DNA of 64,000 bases. Source: Pithys albifrons albifrons. Its lineage: Eukaryota; Chordata; Aves; Passeriformes; Thamnophilidae. Where the stretch lies: positions 3,365,001 to 3,429,000 of the forward strand of contig NC_092474.1 in NCBI RefSeq assembly GCF_047495875.1, in the 5' to 3' direction. A model generated the notes under the pieces. It made no database searches, was not told the DNA's origin, and worked only from the letters and a program-made list of their open reading frames with translations. The translations under genes were made by a program, and so were the position numbers. Positions 49,691-63,756 of the stretch are shown here, one piece after another (positions within the stretch are counted from its first letter, which is position 1; each line of letters begins with the position of its first letter).

Positions 49691-52600
49691 ATTTCAAAAC
49701 AACTGGTACAAGTTTAGTTTTGTGAATTGAGGATGCTTTGGGGTTTTTTTCTCTGTTAAGGTAAAAGTTCCTCCCTGAACTCTGACATCAGATGTGCTCC
49801 ACTGGGGAAAGACCTGCAAAATCCTTGTGCTTTCTGGAAAATGCATCTGTGCAGGACTTGGGGCTGGTGGAGAGGGGCTCCAGAGACCCCTGGAAGATGG
49901 ATTAGGTACATTCAGATTCCATGCTGATTTAGAAGTCCTCTCTAGCCAAATCCAGCAAGGATCAGTATGCCCAACACAGCCACACTTGTAAAACTGTCTT
50001 CATTACAAACCACCCTTTTTTCTTTTTCACCCTCATTCTGACACTCTCCATTTTTATAAAATTTTCAGTTTGGAATATAATTTTCTGCAGCTGGTTTGTT
50101 GCCAAAAAGGTTTTCATTATTTCTTTTTCAGTCAGGGCATAAAAGGCTTCATCTGTAATTTGTAAATGGGGGCAAAATAGAGTCAGGTCCTCAATTTCAA
50201 TATTTTCAAACCCATTCTTGCAGAGTGGATTTTCAGAGGCCTTTAACATCACAAATGTCTCATATATTTTTAAAAATCATGTATTAATAAAGACTGCTCA
50301 CTATTAAGCCCAGAGTTCAGCACATGTGCAGCAGAAATTCATAGCTAAAAATGAAAATAGAACACAGACATGGGATTTTCCAAGCAAAAGTATTAATGTT
50401 TCATGCACACTCATTTAGGAGAGCAGCGATGTGAGAGTGAAATTCATTTAAGACTATCTGAGGGTCAGCTCTGCATATGATTCACTTAAATCTCATTAGG
50501 CTTTTTTCCTAATTATTGCATAGCTTTCTATGCTTACCTGCTCTGAATTTCATCCTATGTATGGCATTATTCATTCAAGGCATTTATAAGCTTTACTCAT
50601 CATTCAAAGGACTCAGCTCTATTGTTTCTGGTGCTCTTTTATTTTCCTCCACTTCCTCCTCCCCTTCCCACCAATATTTCTTTTTATCTTTGAACTTTAA
50701 AAAAGAAAAACACTAACTGTAAAATGCTGTGTCAGAACACCATTAAGGTAGCAAGGTTAAAAAATCTTAGAAAAATCAAAAGTTACTGTTCCACCAGGTT
50801 CATTAATTGACACACTGCACATACTTTATTTTTTTTTAGTCCCATTTTTCTTTGCTACATGAATATTTTAGTAGATTAGCTCTAGTACACTAAGATATAG
50901 AGCACAATCAAATGATGTTGGTTTTGGAGAAGGAATACTTCTCCATGCATGGCTTAAGCTGTGCAACCCCAAAAAAAAGTCACTAGCATCACTTGAGCTT
51001 TATGTTGTCTGTAAAGTTTGTGACATGAACAACAAATAATTTGGAGAAGGGACAGGTTTTATTTTGGAGATACTGAGGTTCAGCCCCACCAGGACTTCAT
51101 AAACCTTTCAGCCTAACAGTGCCAAGTCAGGTGAGCTTTTTGTCAATAGTATTAGTCCCGGAATTAATTCATGTGTAACAAAACCAAACCAGCACAAAAG
51201 AGTTCTTTTCTCCTTTCTGTTGCTTCATGTTTTTGTTCTTACAGTTTCATTCTAATTCCTGAGAGGTTAACCCTGCTCACCAGACATCTTCCCCTCCAAA
51301 TTTCTTCATTTGGTGTTTTTTAGTTGCTTTTGCTTTAGCGTTCACTTCAGTGCAGCAGTTTGATATTTTCTGTATATCTTGCTCAGCCAGAGACAGGCTG
51401 TTAGCCAGCATTTTACTCCAGCTGAAATCCTGGAGTGTGCACTAATCAATCCACAGAGGAAGGGAAGTTTTCTGAGTTGGATAATTGTCACAGCTGTATG
51501 GAAGCCCCGGTGTGAAACAAGTCCAGGTTTCAGCCTCTCTGAGATGTATTTTCATTACCAACATCATAGAAAATCACTGCACCGTTACTAAAGTTACCAG
51601 GGACATTTTTCCAAGAGCACAGTTGGGCCTTCCAGTTTTATTGTATTTGCAATTGGTGTGGAACAGCTCTACTCAAGTGCAATTGCTCCCTTCCCCTTAG
51701 TTAATCTCTGCCCTTTGCTGCTGTTGCCCTGAGCACACTGTCGATATCTTACACCGACGCACAACGACTCCACTGACAGCTTACAAGAGAGAATTTCACT
51801 GCTTGCAGAAAGCAAACTTTATTACTTCTGTGAAGGAGACCCCTAATTCACAAATCAATTTTATTGGTTCTATATGGAGCACTAATCCTTTTAAGACTTC
51901 TGACATCCACTTTCCAGTCATGATGCCTGTTGAAGTAAGAACTAAGTTCAGACCCATAAGCCAAGATTATATAATCATTGGAGGAAATACTGCTTCAAAC
52001 AAGGTAAAAATCCTTCTCCACAATTCACAGAAATTGATAACTTGACAAATAAATCTTTAAACTGAAGTTTCTCCCTTGTTTCTTGAAGTCCTCACTAGTC
52101 ACTTCCAGCAATATTTTTTTGTGCTTTATATAAAAATAAATAAATCCTCATACCTGTAACTGACTTTTCAGAGTAATGGCTGGAAAAAATGAATGCAGCT
52201 TTGGTTTCCCATTTGTTAGGAGCAGCATCCCTCACCTGTAAGCTGGAGGCTGCAGAGCTACTGGGAAGCCCCAGGCAGCAATTCTGGCTGTGAATAAAAC
52301 TGTTTCTCATGCAAGTTGAACACACACCTTGTCTCCTCCAGCTGTTCATGCCCAGGCTGAGGGCAGAGGAGCAGCAGGGCTCTGACCATGGCAAACAGGA
52401 GCACTCTGTGCTGGGGCTCACTCTGCTACCTGGAGTTGCTTTTGCTGCTCCAAGGAACAAACCCAAGAGATTTAAGTGGTGAGTTGCCACCAATGTCAAA
52501 CAGACAAATGGAAGAATATTGGTAACAACTCATATATTTTAGGGAACTAAGTAGCAATAAAACCAGAGAGCAACCTTCAGGGCTCCAGAGCCACTGATAC

Positions 52601-55600
52601 CATTTGGAATGCAGAGGAATGAGCTCCCTGGCGCTCCTCAAGAGGAAAAGGGAGTCTTGGCAGAGTAATGCACCGAGGGTGGGATGAGCTGCTCAGCAGA
52701 GCAGCCAAAGAACAGGCTGAGAGTCACATCCCTCAGGCCTGCCTTGAATCTGCAACCAATTGACTCCCCACACTGCATGAAACGACAGCAGAGGAGGTGT
52801 GGGGGGTTTCACTATATGAAATTAATCTCTGGACACTGCCAGACATCTTGATATAGTGGGGAGAGCTCTCATCCCAGAAAGGGCAGGCAGGAATTTTACT
52901 TCTGCTCCTGACACTGAGCAGGAGCTCGTGTACTCCTGCAAATACACATGTACCTCCTTCTCCTCCTACACTTCATCCTGGCTCTATAAATAAGGTTGAG
53001 GGAACAAAGCATGTCTTTTAATTGGCACACAGTTCCTTGCCTAATCTTGGGTGGTTCCTAAGCACAACTATACTAAATTTTAAAAAAGAATAAAAACAAG
53101 AAGACAAAACTACTAGTAATTGCAGAGGCCATTTCCCATTTTCCCAAATGTTATTTGCACTTTCAAAATAATGGTGTGGAGCTGAATAAGAGCTACACAT
53201 TTACAGTCCCTTCAGATCCTTGCTTTCTCATGGGTGCCATTTATAACCCAGGAAGACAGTGCTAATCAAAGGTATTGTAGCTACAAAAAAGAAATCCAGG
53301 CTGCAACAGCAACTAAATTCAGATTGATTTTTATCAACATTAATGGGAAGGGGAGTGGCATTGCTCCTTTTCTGGTACCTCTCACCTCAGACCCTCACAA
53401 GAAGGCAAATGTTGCCAAAATAGCCCTGCCCAAAAATCTGAAACTGCCTTTGGTAGAGACAGGATTTGGTCACAATATAAGAGGTCTGGGCTCAAATCAC
53501 TCTTCTGTCTAAGGGATTGCAGTTTCCTTCTTTCCAGAAAAGAATTTTGAATCCCTGCTTAATTCTCATTCTTGCCTATTGAACCTGTTCCACTGATATT
53601 AAATAATTAAATATTCTCTGACTCAGAGAGAGAAGGTGAACTCCACAGATTAGTCACAAGGCACTCCCTGAGAGAGAAGAGTCCTACCTAATCCTTGCTT
53701 TATTAATATTTCTGAATTTATATTAAATATTCAGTAGAGCAGGGACTGAAATCCAAGTCTCACTTCAAATCCCCATCAAGACTGACAAAATTAAGGCCAC
53801 GACCAGAAATGGAGCTACTTTGAGAATTTTAATACTGAGAAGGCAATTCCAGGGGCTGGCAGCATTGACTTTTGACTTAAGCACCTAACCAGGGATTTAG
53901 GAATCTGTGTCTTGCTGAGGCCTCCCACAGATCAAGTCCCACATGACCTCCATTGCTTCTGGATTCTAAAACTACAAAAGAAAAAAGAAATACTTCCCCC
54001 AAAAAGCAATAAGTACTGAACCAAAACATGTTCTTCTCCTTGTCTTTAATGTAAGTTATTAAAAAAATATAAAGAATTAAAATATAATGTCCTTGCAAGC
54101 TGAATTTTCAGTGTTTATGATTTCCCTGGAGGAACTGAATTTGCAGTGGGATTTTTCCATTCTTTTTCTACAATTCCTTTCTCCAACCTTTTATATTACT
54201 GATTCTCTCATTGCACTGCTGCTGAAACAGCATCCTCTGCCTCTCAATCCCCAAGCCCAAGGTAAGAGCTACTTTTCCTCTGAACTTTGCCATTGAGTCA
54301 TCAAATAAAATAAGAGCTTATTCTCACAGCAGCAGAATGTTCCAAGTGCAGCCAAGGAGTGTTAATAACTGGGTTTGGACAGGGAGACCTGCACTGAGCA
54401 GCTTTTTACCACACCATACCCAGTTGTACACAAGCTCATTACCACGAGACACCCAAAAGCTTCTCTGTTCTTAGAGAAGGCACCATTTTTAAAAGGTGAT
54501 TGGGACCACCTGCTAGTGAATGGACTTGTTGCATATTTGTGCCTTAATCATCAAAACAATGTGTGTCTCTGCACTTCCTTTCATGCTCTGCTTCTCCTGA
54601 AGCATCACTTGAACCGTGGGGAGAGCCCCAGTGTAACAGAACGTGTTCTCTCTTTTCCATAGCAACTGCTAAAGGAGCAGCCAGCACAAATATCTCCAGT
54701 CAGCCAGACACTTCAGATCTGCTGAGAACAATCCCAGGTGAGCAGCAACACGACCCTTCTGTGTACAATCATTGATAATAAATTCACAATCAGCGGTGCA
54801 TTTCTTTAAAAGCCAGGTAGACACAAGGGTTGGCTGTTTGTTGCAGTCACTGGTTACATTTTTTTGGCAGGTTCAAAATATGTGGCTGCTGAAAATGGGG
54901 TTTTGTGAGGCTCCAGAAATGGGTGAAAAGATTCCAGAACAAATTTCCAGGAGTGCTTTTTGACGACCGTGGCCTGAAGCCAAATAATTAAATTCTCAGA
55001 AAATCATGTGGAAAATGAAAGCAGTTTAAAAGGAAAAGGAAAAGAACCAGCCCTGGTCTTTTCAATAGTGAAGATTTATTCATTTCTTGGAGGCAAATGG
55101 TTCACTTGCCTATTTCTTCCAGTGTTTGGTTCTTCCTTAAAAGCTGATTATGGAGTTATTTACAGAAGTAAAAGGAGGTAGGGGAAAGATAAGAAAATAT
55201 TACCCACTTCTACTTCAGGTTTTCTTTAATAGTCTCACGAAAATAAATTGACCAGAAAGTCTGCAGAGGTTAATTTTGCTTTTTAAAAAGAAGATAAATT
55301 GCAATGTTTTAATGGGTAAGGTCTTTTTATTTTTTTTATATTTGTTTCCACAGGCAGTACAGTCCTCCTGTGTTTTCAGTTGCACCTTACAGAGCAAGCA
55401 CCAAGAGAAGGGCAGCAATTTTTTCTCACAATCAGACAACAAAAACTATGCAGGAGGATTTGGTTTTACCCAATATTCAGTTTGCCTTGAGTGAGCCCTG
55501 GCTGGAACGGGTTATGGTATTATTTCTGTCTCTAGGTCAGACAAAGATATCAAATAATTAATTGGCAAGTATGACCATAAAGTGAGTTACAGGAGCAAGA

Positions 55601-57351
55601 GGATGATGCAGCCTTGGATGCTCTGGACCCACTGCATGTGTGAAAACAAGTCTGATGCTTCAGACTCACCCCTTATTCTAACAGGGATGTTTTGCCCAGA
55701 TCTGGACTCAGCCCAGGAGAAGGAACTTCTTGTGACAGTTTATTCCTAGAAAATTCACTACCTCTCAAGGACAAGGCAATGGAAATGTCTCAAAGGGACA
55801 GATCCTGCCTGTGGGTGCCAGGTGGAGCAGGCAAGAAGTCACCTACCTTTTTCCTCCCACATTTACACCTAATTATTTCTTCCACTACAGTCTCCCTTGT
55901 TTTGTTCATTTTCTAAGCTCCCAATGCAGGACTTCTTCCATCTCATGGCAGCTTTCTGTCCCTAGGTATGCTGTCAGTGTGAGGCATGAAACAGCCCAAC
56001 TCTCACTATTTTTAATTGGCTAAATCTCTGCAAGTCATCTTGAAACAATATAACAAAAATTAGTCTTATTGCTTTATTTACATCTCAATCTTTTTTATAG
56101 TTATTATATCATGTGGTGAAAGCCTCTGTTTTGCCAGCAGTAAACTAAGATGACAGACCCAGTGCTAATAAAGAGGGACTGTCAAATTACAGAAGTTATG
56201 AAAAGGACCTCATAGTGCTCACTTTTCCTTACATAACAGGAGGTTTGAAGGAAACACTCACATGACTGGAATACTAATAAGAAAAGGCACAGTTTATCCA
56301 GAAAGGACACACAGGGGAAAAGGGCATATCAAAAACATAGACCTGCTCAAAGAACCAGAAACTACAGGGAGACAGACCTTCCAAAAACCTCTGTCCAAAA
56401 ATCAAGTGTGGCAAAAATAAAGACCAGTATGGCAGTGTACAACTATTTTGGGTTGCCAAACCAGGAGGCTAATTTGAGTGGGGCCTTTTTCCCCCAAACA
56501 TCTCAAGAGTTGGCCAACACACAGGATTAGGTGTTAATATGGAGCCAGTTTGATTTAATTAATGATAACCATAATGGAACATAGTTTATAGAGCAGTTTT
56601 TAAGACATAAATCTGCAGTCAGTGTTGGAAACCCATTATGACTCATTCAGTTTTCCTTACTCTGGGATGTCAAAGCAGGAATATCATATGTTAAAATATG
56701 AAGCAGCCCCTACTTTTTGCTCTGTCCTGATGATGTTTGTGCTGGAGCATCCTGAGGTTTGGGTTCTCAGGAAAACTGTGCTCCTTTGGAAAGACTGAAG
56801 GCAACCAATAAAAATTGTGGATAATCTAGAAAACATGGCCTATCGAAAATGGGACAGGCTCCAGTTTGTCCTTTCTTAAACTGTCCTTGTACAAAGGTCA
56901 AGCTTTTTAAGAGAAAAACCTTCTGAGGTAGTTCCACCCTGCAGAGCCTCAAATCTCCATCACCAGAGGCTTTTACCAATATGAGGGGTTGTGTCCTCAC
57001 ACATTTCAGAATGGTCAGAGGCAATTACTCAGCCACTTACCACTCTTTAACTGATGAGTAGCAAGGAACTCCACTGCCTGGTAGTTCTGTAGCCAGGGGA
57101 CACCCAGAAAAAAGCAGCCTCCTGTAGGAATTTGTAGGTTTGGCAACTATTTCTGGCTTTTAGCTTGAAGTCAGTGGGGCCCACAGTTTAATTTAGAATG
57201 ACAAAGTAACAATCACATCAAATCATGCACGAAATTTCTGTGGAATAACATTCTCCCCCTGAGGAGCTGAACTCTGAAAATGATCTCCTGACCTGAACAG
57301 TCTCAGTGATCCTTAATTATGCAACGACATCAACAGAATGATCATTCTCCC

Positions 57352-57365
57352 ATTTCCATGGCAAC
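57352..57365 (-). promoter_or_regulatory. Isolated RFX-like motif
   Basis: The minus strand reads GTTGCCATGGAAAT. The first half matches the palindromic RFX site GTTGCCATGGCAAC and the second half is degenerate. A C/EBP-like TTATGCAAC lies about 35 bases to the left. This is a motif match only. Confidence 0.3.
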
Positions 57366-60300
57366 GGGACCAGCAAACAGCAAAGCTATCAAGGTCAGGC
57401 TCATAAACTGAGAAAGAAAAGTCATTTTCTGGGTAATGGTTCACATGAGCTCTAACTGCAGCAGTGGCAAATAAATAGCCACATCCTTGCTTGATCGCCT
57501 GTCTCAAATGTACATACAGGGGGAAAAGGGGATTGGAGGGATTGCTGGAGCACAGCTACAATCACTGCCTTGCTGCCTGGATTGTGCCAGGGGCTGCTGC
57601 TTTGGAGGGCAACACAAACCCCACGGAAGCATCCAGCTATGCAATGATGCAACGTGAGAACCTGATCTCTCATTAAGCTGGCATTAAAGAAGCCAGGCAA
57701 CATATGGCTTTGTGGGGTTTGTCAAAGTTAATGCCATAGTTGGGGCTGTATTAGTTGCCAGTGCTTGTGTCTCAGCCTCTTTTGGCTTTATGGAACCATC
57801 TCAAGCCCTTTGCTTAAGTAGGATGCTGCTGCATTGGATATGGTTGGGTTCCATACCCATGAAAATGACAAATAGATTCTTGTCATTTATTTATTTAACT
57901 TAATTTCCGAGCTGAGGATTTGCTGATTCTTTTATTCTGTACAGTGGGCTCAGACAGTAACTCACAAAACACTTCTTTATGCAGCCCCACACATATTTAC
58001 ACCTGTCTTATTGCTGCTTAGTTTTTTGAACAAATAATCTGAATGATTCCCACACCTACTCACTTGAGGACACCCAAAGCTTCTTTGTTCTACTCCTGTA
58101 TTTGGATAGTCTCTGGTGGTTTAACATCATTATTAAAATAAGGCAGCTAACTTGGGAGGGCACCTGGAGAAGCTACATGAGACCTACTGGGGATCAGAAA
58201 CAATGTAGAGTTAAAGAACGTGGCTCTTCCTGGGGTGGAGGCAGCAACTCACTTTCAAAATCTCACTATTCCTCATGTTCTTGTGCTTTCAGTTATCACC
58301 TGACTTCACAGCTTTTTTCATTATTTCTAACACTGCTCCAAAAGTGCTTTTTATTCAGTTTCTTTCACTAAAATATGTTTCTGCCTCACATCTTTTTCAA
58401 TTGAAAAGAATTGAGCATAATATCGAATTTCTATTTCCAAAACACCTCTAACTTCTCTATCATTAATGGCATTTTATTACTTACCTGAATAGAGTACCTA
58501 AATTTTGAAAGTAATTTTGACTCTAAGATAGGACTTTTTCTTTATTGCAATTACCTGTATTTTTCATTTATTTGATTTTATTTTGAGAGACTATTATTGG
58601 AAAAATATGTAAATCACACTTAGCTGAGAGCTGTGTCAGCCTGGGCAGTGATTTACAAGTTGCCCAGGGCTCTGCACAAGGTGCCTGCTTAAATCAGCAT
58701 TTACTTTCTGCAATGCCATAACTATAACATTTGTTCTTACTATTCTGCATAAAGCTGACACAGAATTCCAGGGTTATAAATTGGGCCAAGGATGTAAATG
58801 AAGCAGTTCAAGCAAACTCTTGAAGTTCTTGCTGTTCACAGAGAATTGTACCATTTCATGATGAAGGACCAGCATTTAATTGTTCCTCTGGTACCAGGCA
58901 TAAAGCTGTGACTCATAGCACTGTCCTCCTCCTACCAGCATTTTCACCACTTAAAATCAGATATTCAAAGATTGGAAACTAAATATAACCAGGACATTTT
59001 AAAAACAAATAATGTGACCTTCAAAGCTATAGATTTTCAAAACCTGAAACTTTCTATTGTAATAAATGTAAAGCAAAGAAGACAAGCCATTCTTTAGACA
59101 ACTTTGGCAGCATGGAGGGAGATAATGGGTTGACACCACATGAGCATTATTGTCAGATGTCTCCATATCATATTGTTAACAACACCCTTGACCTGACTCC
59201 TCTCTAGCTGGCACCTTGTATGCTGCAATCAGGAATGATCCAACCTTAGGCATGGGGTCAGCAGAGAGTTTCTTCCTCATTAAATGCTGTATAAATCCTG
59301 ATTTGTCTTAAGAAGATCCCATCTGTACACAGTGAGCCCTCAAGCTCCTGCAGAGAACAGATTACACCTGCAGCAAATGCTCTTGGAACCTGTCAGGCAC
59401 TGATAGGTTGGAATCAAGAAATTGATTCGGCCACAGATCAATAAGTACAACATCGGCCTCTAGACATTCCCATCTAGACAAGATGATAAATAGCTGAAGG
59501 GTGGCTTGGTATGGCCCCTTCTTTCATACCCTTCTCTCCCATCACTGTTGTGTTGACAGCAAAGTTTCATCACAGGGTTTTAATAACTACATTTTAATAA
59601 ACCTTATTCTGTCCTGACAATCAGACGTGAAAATAAACATGCCTAAGTGTCTCTAATAAAAATTAATATATCTTTATACTCAGCAAATCCAGCACCTCTT
59701 AAGGATCAAGATTTCCTAGTATTTTTGTAGCTAGGTGTTTTGTCTTACTACCCTTCCTAATATAGAAAGAAATAAGCACATGAGTGTCAGAGCTGATTGT
59801 TCCTTTGGAGCCAAAATCAACAGGCCCTGGAGCAGCAAATCCTTCGCAAGGGGTAATGACAGACAGAAAACTATTCCCATGAAGGGTAATTTTGTCTCAG
59901 AAGGAGACAACCGAGTTAAAAATAAACTGTGAAAAGGCTCACAATGTCATCTCATCCAGCTCAGGCATGAGACAGGGTCAGTTGTTGCTCCTGGCACCAG
60001 AATTAGCCCTGACAGGCAGTTGCACAACCACTTCTGAGAGCTCTTCAGAAGCAGCAGCCCAGCAGCTCTCCAGGTGATCAGCTCCATCACTTTGCAACTC
60101 CCCTCCCACTACAGACAGCTTAAAGATATTTGATTTTCTTTATCAGTTTAAGCCTGTTACTATTTGCCCCTGTTCCTCTGGCTTCGCAGAGTAGCCTCCT
60201 CTCTGCAGCTGTGCTTTACATACTTTTAATCTTTTAATACTCCTCCCAGAATGTGCCTGAAATGCGCCTGAACAATCACAACATGGCCTGGAGCCTTTCT

Positions 60301-63300
60301 CCAGAGCTGAGACTCTCAGCATCTGCAGCAAAGAAACCACTACCGTTACTGTCATTATAGTCTCTAAAAGATTAGCACTTCCTCATTAATGCCCTCATTG
60401 GCAACGTTTAAACCCATGTTATTTTTAGTCTAAAACTCCAATAGGGAGATACCTAAACTGCATTTGTATTTGTCATATTCAATGAGCCAAAAATTGAATT
60501 AAGTTGAAGACATTATCATTGGCAGTAGCACTTCAGCTCACTAACTGTCACTGCTTAATACTTTCCGTTTAATTATTTCCTTTATTGTCAGTCAACTCTC
60601 CTCCTTCCAAGAGTTTCTATGAGGTACGTCTCTCATGCTGTTTGGAGCCATGTTCAATGAACACAATTCCTTACACACAGTGAGAAATTGTCAAGAAAAG
60701 GAATTGCTGAAAGCAGATTTGGCTTGTCACACTGCTCTGTCTAAGGGATGGCTCTCCTTCAGCAGATGGGAAAAAACCTTTTCTTTTTCAGCAGAGCACT
60801 CAAAAAGCAGGTGCTTTGTGTCCTCAGGGTTGTCCTGCAAGCATCTGCCACCCAGAAAGGTACAGAAAGGATTTTCTAGTGCTACAGATTTTGATTCCCT
60901 GTAGACTTTCACGAGACTTTGCAGATTGTAACTTGCTTCTCACTCCTTGTGGCAGGAGAAAAAAAAATAAAAATTGTCTAATGGTATCACAAAGGGGTGG
61001 AATTCAGTTATGGACAGAGATTACAGCATCTCCTTTGGCAGGAGAGCTCTCATGAGCTTCAAGCAAGCGCTGTGATTGACAAGGACATTCTGTGAAAATG
61101 AACAGCTGGGAATAATCCTCAGAAAGAGGAGTTGTTGGACACCAAATGACATGAAACAGGAATGATATCACAAGAGCACAATGCAGCAAATACACAATGT
61201 CCTGCAGAAAAATGGCTGCTGCTGAAGCACCAAAGTGATCAGCACTAACTCCCAACTGGTACCCGAGGCAGAAGGTGACTGGGGGTGTGTTTATAAACAA
61301 AGTGAAATACCGATGCAGAGTCATGGCACCGAACGGCTCAGTGATTAAATGGCTGAGCAATTTGCCACAGCACACTCGGTGTGCTGCGGGATGTAATAGA
61401 TGGCTTTGCAAAGTGCTTTGGAACAGCCAATTACACGGTTAAACCCTACAGATGTCTGCAGCACCACGAGCTGCTGGAGGACAACCCTCTTGGATTTGCA
61501 CCTTTCCAAGGGAAATACTTAACTTTTTTCCCCCAAATAATCAAAGTAAGGACTGGATTTGTAGTAAACCTACATATTTCTTTTTCAGTTTCAAATGAAG
61601 GGGTTTATGGATATATTTAAAAATGCAGAAGGAATTAACACAACAGCTTATGTGACTGACTCGCCTGCTGAGCTTTCCTTCAAGTCCTGTTTTGCTCCCA
61701 TGCATTGCAGCTACTGCCATTTGTTCCAATCTTCAGTCATTAATTTCACTGAACAGAAAAAGTATTTATTCAGTGGAGAACAGTGTTACTATTTTACTGA
61801 GTGAAGATTGAGCTTTGAGGGAAAAAAAATACATAAAATGAAAGAATGGTGTAAAAGGCTAAGAAATATTTCTAATTTTGCTGTAATTGCTTTCTCCGTG
61901 GATGATTATGAGAGTTATCACTTCTGGTTCACTGAGTGCTGAAGTGTACACTTTACAAAAAAGACAGAGATTTTTCCAACTCATTGGACCATTTCAGAGC
62001 AAGCAGTGAAAAAGTACTCAATAAGAGTTGGGCTTGGCAGTTTATTCAAGAAAAGTTAATGAAACTGTCTCTTCTGGACAATACAATGCAGAATTTCACT
62101 GGCTGGGAAATCACAGGGTATGGCTGAGGGTGGTGTCTGTGCTTCTAAACTAAAACTGCTTCCTGCAACAGGGATGTGCTTTGCATTTCTTCCTCTATTA
62201 TGATTAATATCAGCCTTGGTGCAAGACTAAGAGATTTGAAAATTGTATAATAGTTACTATACTTTAACCCTTTTAATCCAGGAGCCAGGTAACTAAGGCA
62301 GTCAAGCCATTACCTGGGATAGGCATAACCAGGGAAAAATTCTTGCCATGGGGAATGAAATGTGCACATTTCTAACACACTGTCTCATTAGGTATCTTTT
62401 CCAACAGAGAAACACCTTTCCAAGCAAACACAGCAATGAGACTTTGAAGGGGTAGAGTAGCAAGGAAAAAAGTATTTAGGTCCTAATAAGTGATAATGAT
62501 GCACTGATAGAGTTAAACCCTTAGATGCAGCAGAAATAAGTAAGAAAAAGAGTTCAAATGGTCTATAACTCAGAAACGTAATCATGTGCCTTTTCAAGCA
62601 CATGAGCAATTCCATTAAACTAAGCTGCTTTAATTGCATTAAGCTTAGAGAGGCTACTCATACACTTAAACATATGATTAGTTATTTCCCTAAAAAAAGA
62701 ATGGATAATTCAAACAAATGCTGGATATATGCATTTAAATGTTTCAAGGTATTAGATTCAGCATTCTATAAACTAAAACATTCAAATTAGCTTTTTGGCA
62801 GAAAATCTGTTCCCTGGATGCAAAACATTCTCATAAAGCCACATTTGAACTATTGCTCGAAATTATTTTGCTGAGAGTCAATGGCTAATCCTCTAATAAA
62901 AGGTTCAAGTATAATCAATCACAACTAAGTGTAAAGTTCATATTCTATGTTCGATGTGCTTCAAAAACAATACAAAAAGGTGTTCTTAAATAAGTTCAAA
63001 TAATAAATAGGAGCTGATCATTCTTTGCTCAGCTCTTACCAGCAAACTGCTCTTGCAGAATTAAAGTTTCAGGCACTAAAAACTGGCTATTTTTATACAC
63101 CTACAAAAATCACTAAAACAATCAAATACTTACTGCTTAGACCACCACAGAAGTCTATTATGCATTAATTAGAGCCTCTAATAATATTAATTATATTAAT
63201 TTTACCTTAAATTACTGGGTATTTTGCAGTTTATATATCATAAAAACTTGCTCTTTTTTGCTTCTTCTTTAATTTATCCTATACTTTATTTTGGGAGCAC

Positions 63301-63702
63301 TATTATTATTTACTTTAAAATGTCCGCAGTAGTAGGTCTGAAACTAAAACAAAATGTTTGGCAAGATCCTCTTGATGTCTCCACTGTGACAAGTAACATC
63401 TGAACCTGAAGAGGTCGACCAGCCAATAATATACTGCACTTCTTTCTGTGAGAAACATGAATGGGGAGGATGAATAATAAAATAATTTTATGGCAAAAAG
63501 AAAAAGGAATTTTGTTCACAACTTCCTTTCTGTTTTGGCTTTTAAACATGAAGTTTGACAGATGTTGCCTCCAGAGTGGAGCACTGGCTCGCCCTGATGC
63601 ATATTCTGCAGTCACGTTTGAGTCAGCATTTGAGAGGACCTGTTGCCATATGGAAAATCAGGAACAATTACTCTAAATAATTACATCAGTTTATTGCTGT
63701 CT

Positions 63703-63756
63703 GTTGCCAAGAGAAACAAGGCTTGTTGGTAATATCCACTTGCGTTGCCAAGTAAC
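63703..63756 (+). promoter_or_regulatory. Pair of X-box (RFX-type) motif matches
   Basis: GTTGCC-AAG-AGAAAC at 63703-63717 and GTTGCC-A-AGTAAC at 63744-63756 both fit the X-box pattern RYYNYY-N(1-3)-RRNRAC bound by RFX factors, each with the strong GTTGCC half-site. A third GTTGCC at 63642 lacks a good second half. They lie in the large ADGRD1 intron. Function is inferred only from motif match. Confidence 0.4.

Noticed and set aside
49962..50252. 96-codon minus-strand ORF with a fairly protein-like composition
   Set aside because: No family similarity recognised, no splice support and no match to any ADGRD1 segment. Retained only as a chance ORF.
50480..50640. Another CAG|GTAAGC donor on the minus strand
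   Set aside because: Upstream frames contain stops within about 25-40 bases and show no receptor similarity.
58487..58540. Strong donor-like sequence CAG|GTAAGT on the minus strand, considered as a missing ADGRD1 exon
   Set aside because: The upstream reading frames hit stops or give a peptide unrelated to ADGRD1, and no good acceptor precedes it.
60140..60370. Segment with repeat-like phrases (CCTGTTCCTCTGGCTTC, CAGAGCTGAGACTCTCAG)
   Set aside because: It felt similar to dispersed repeats, but no family could be named and no terminal structure is visible.
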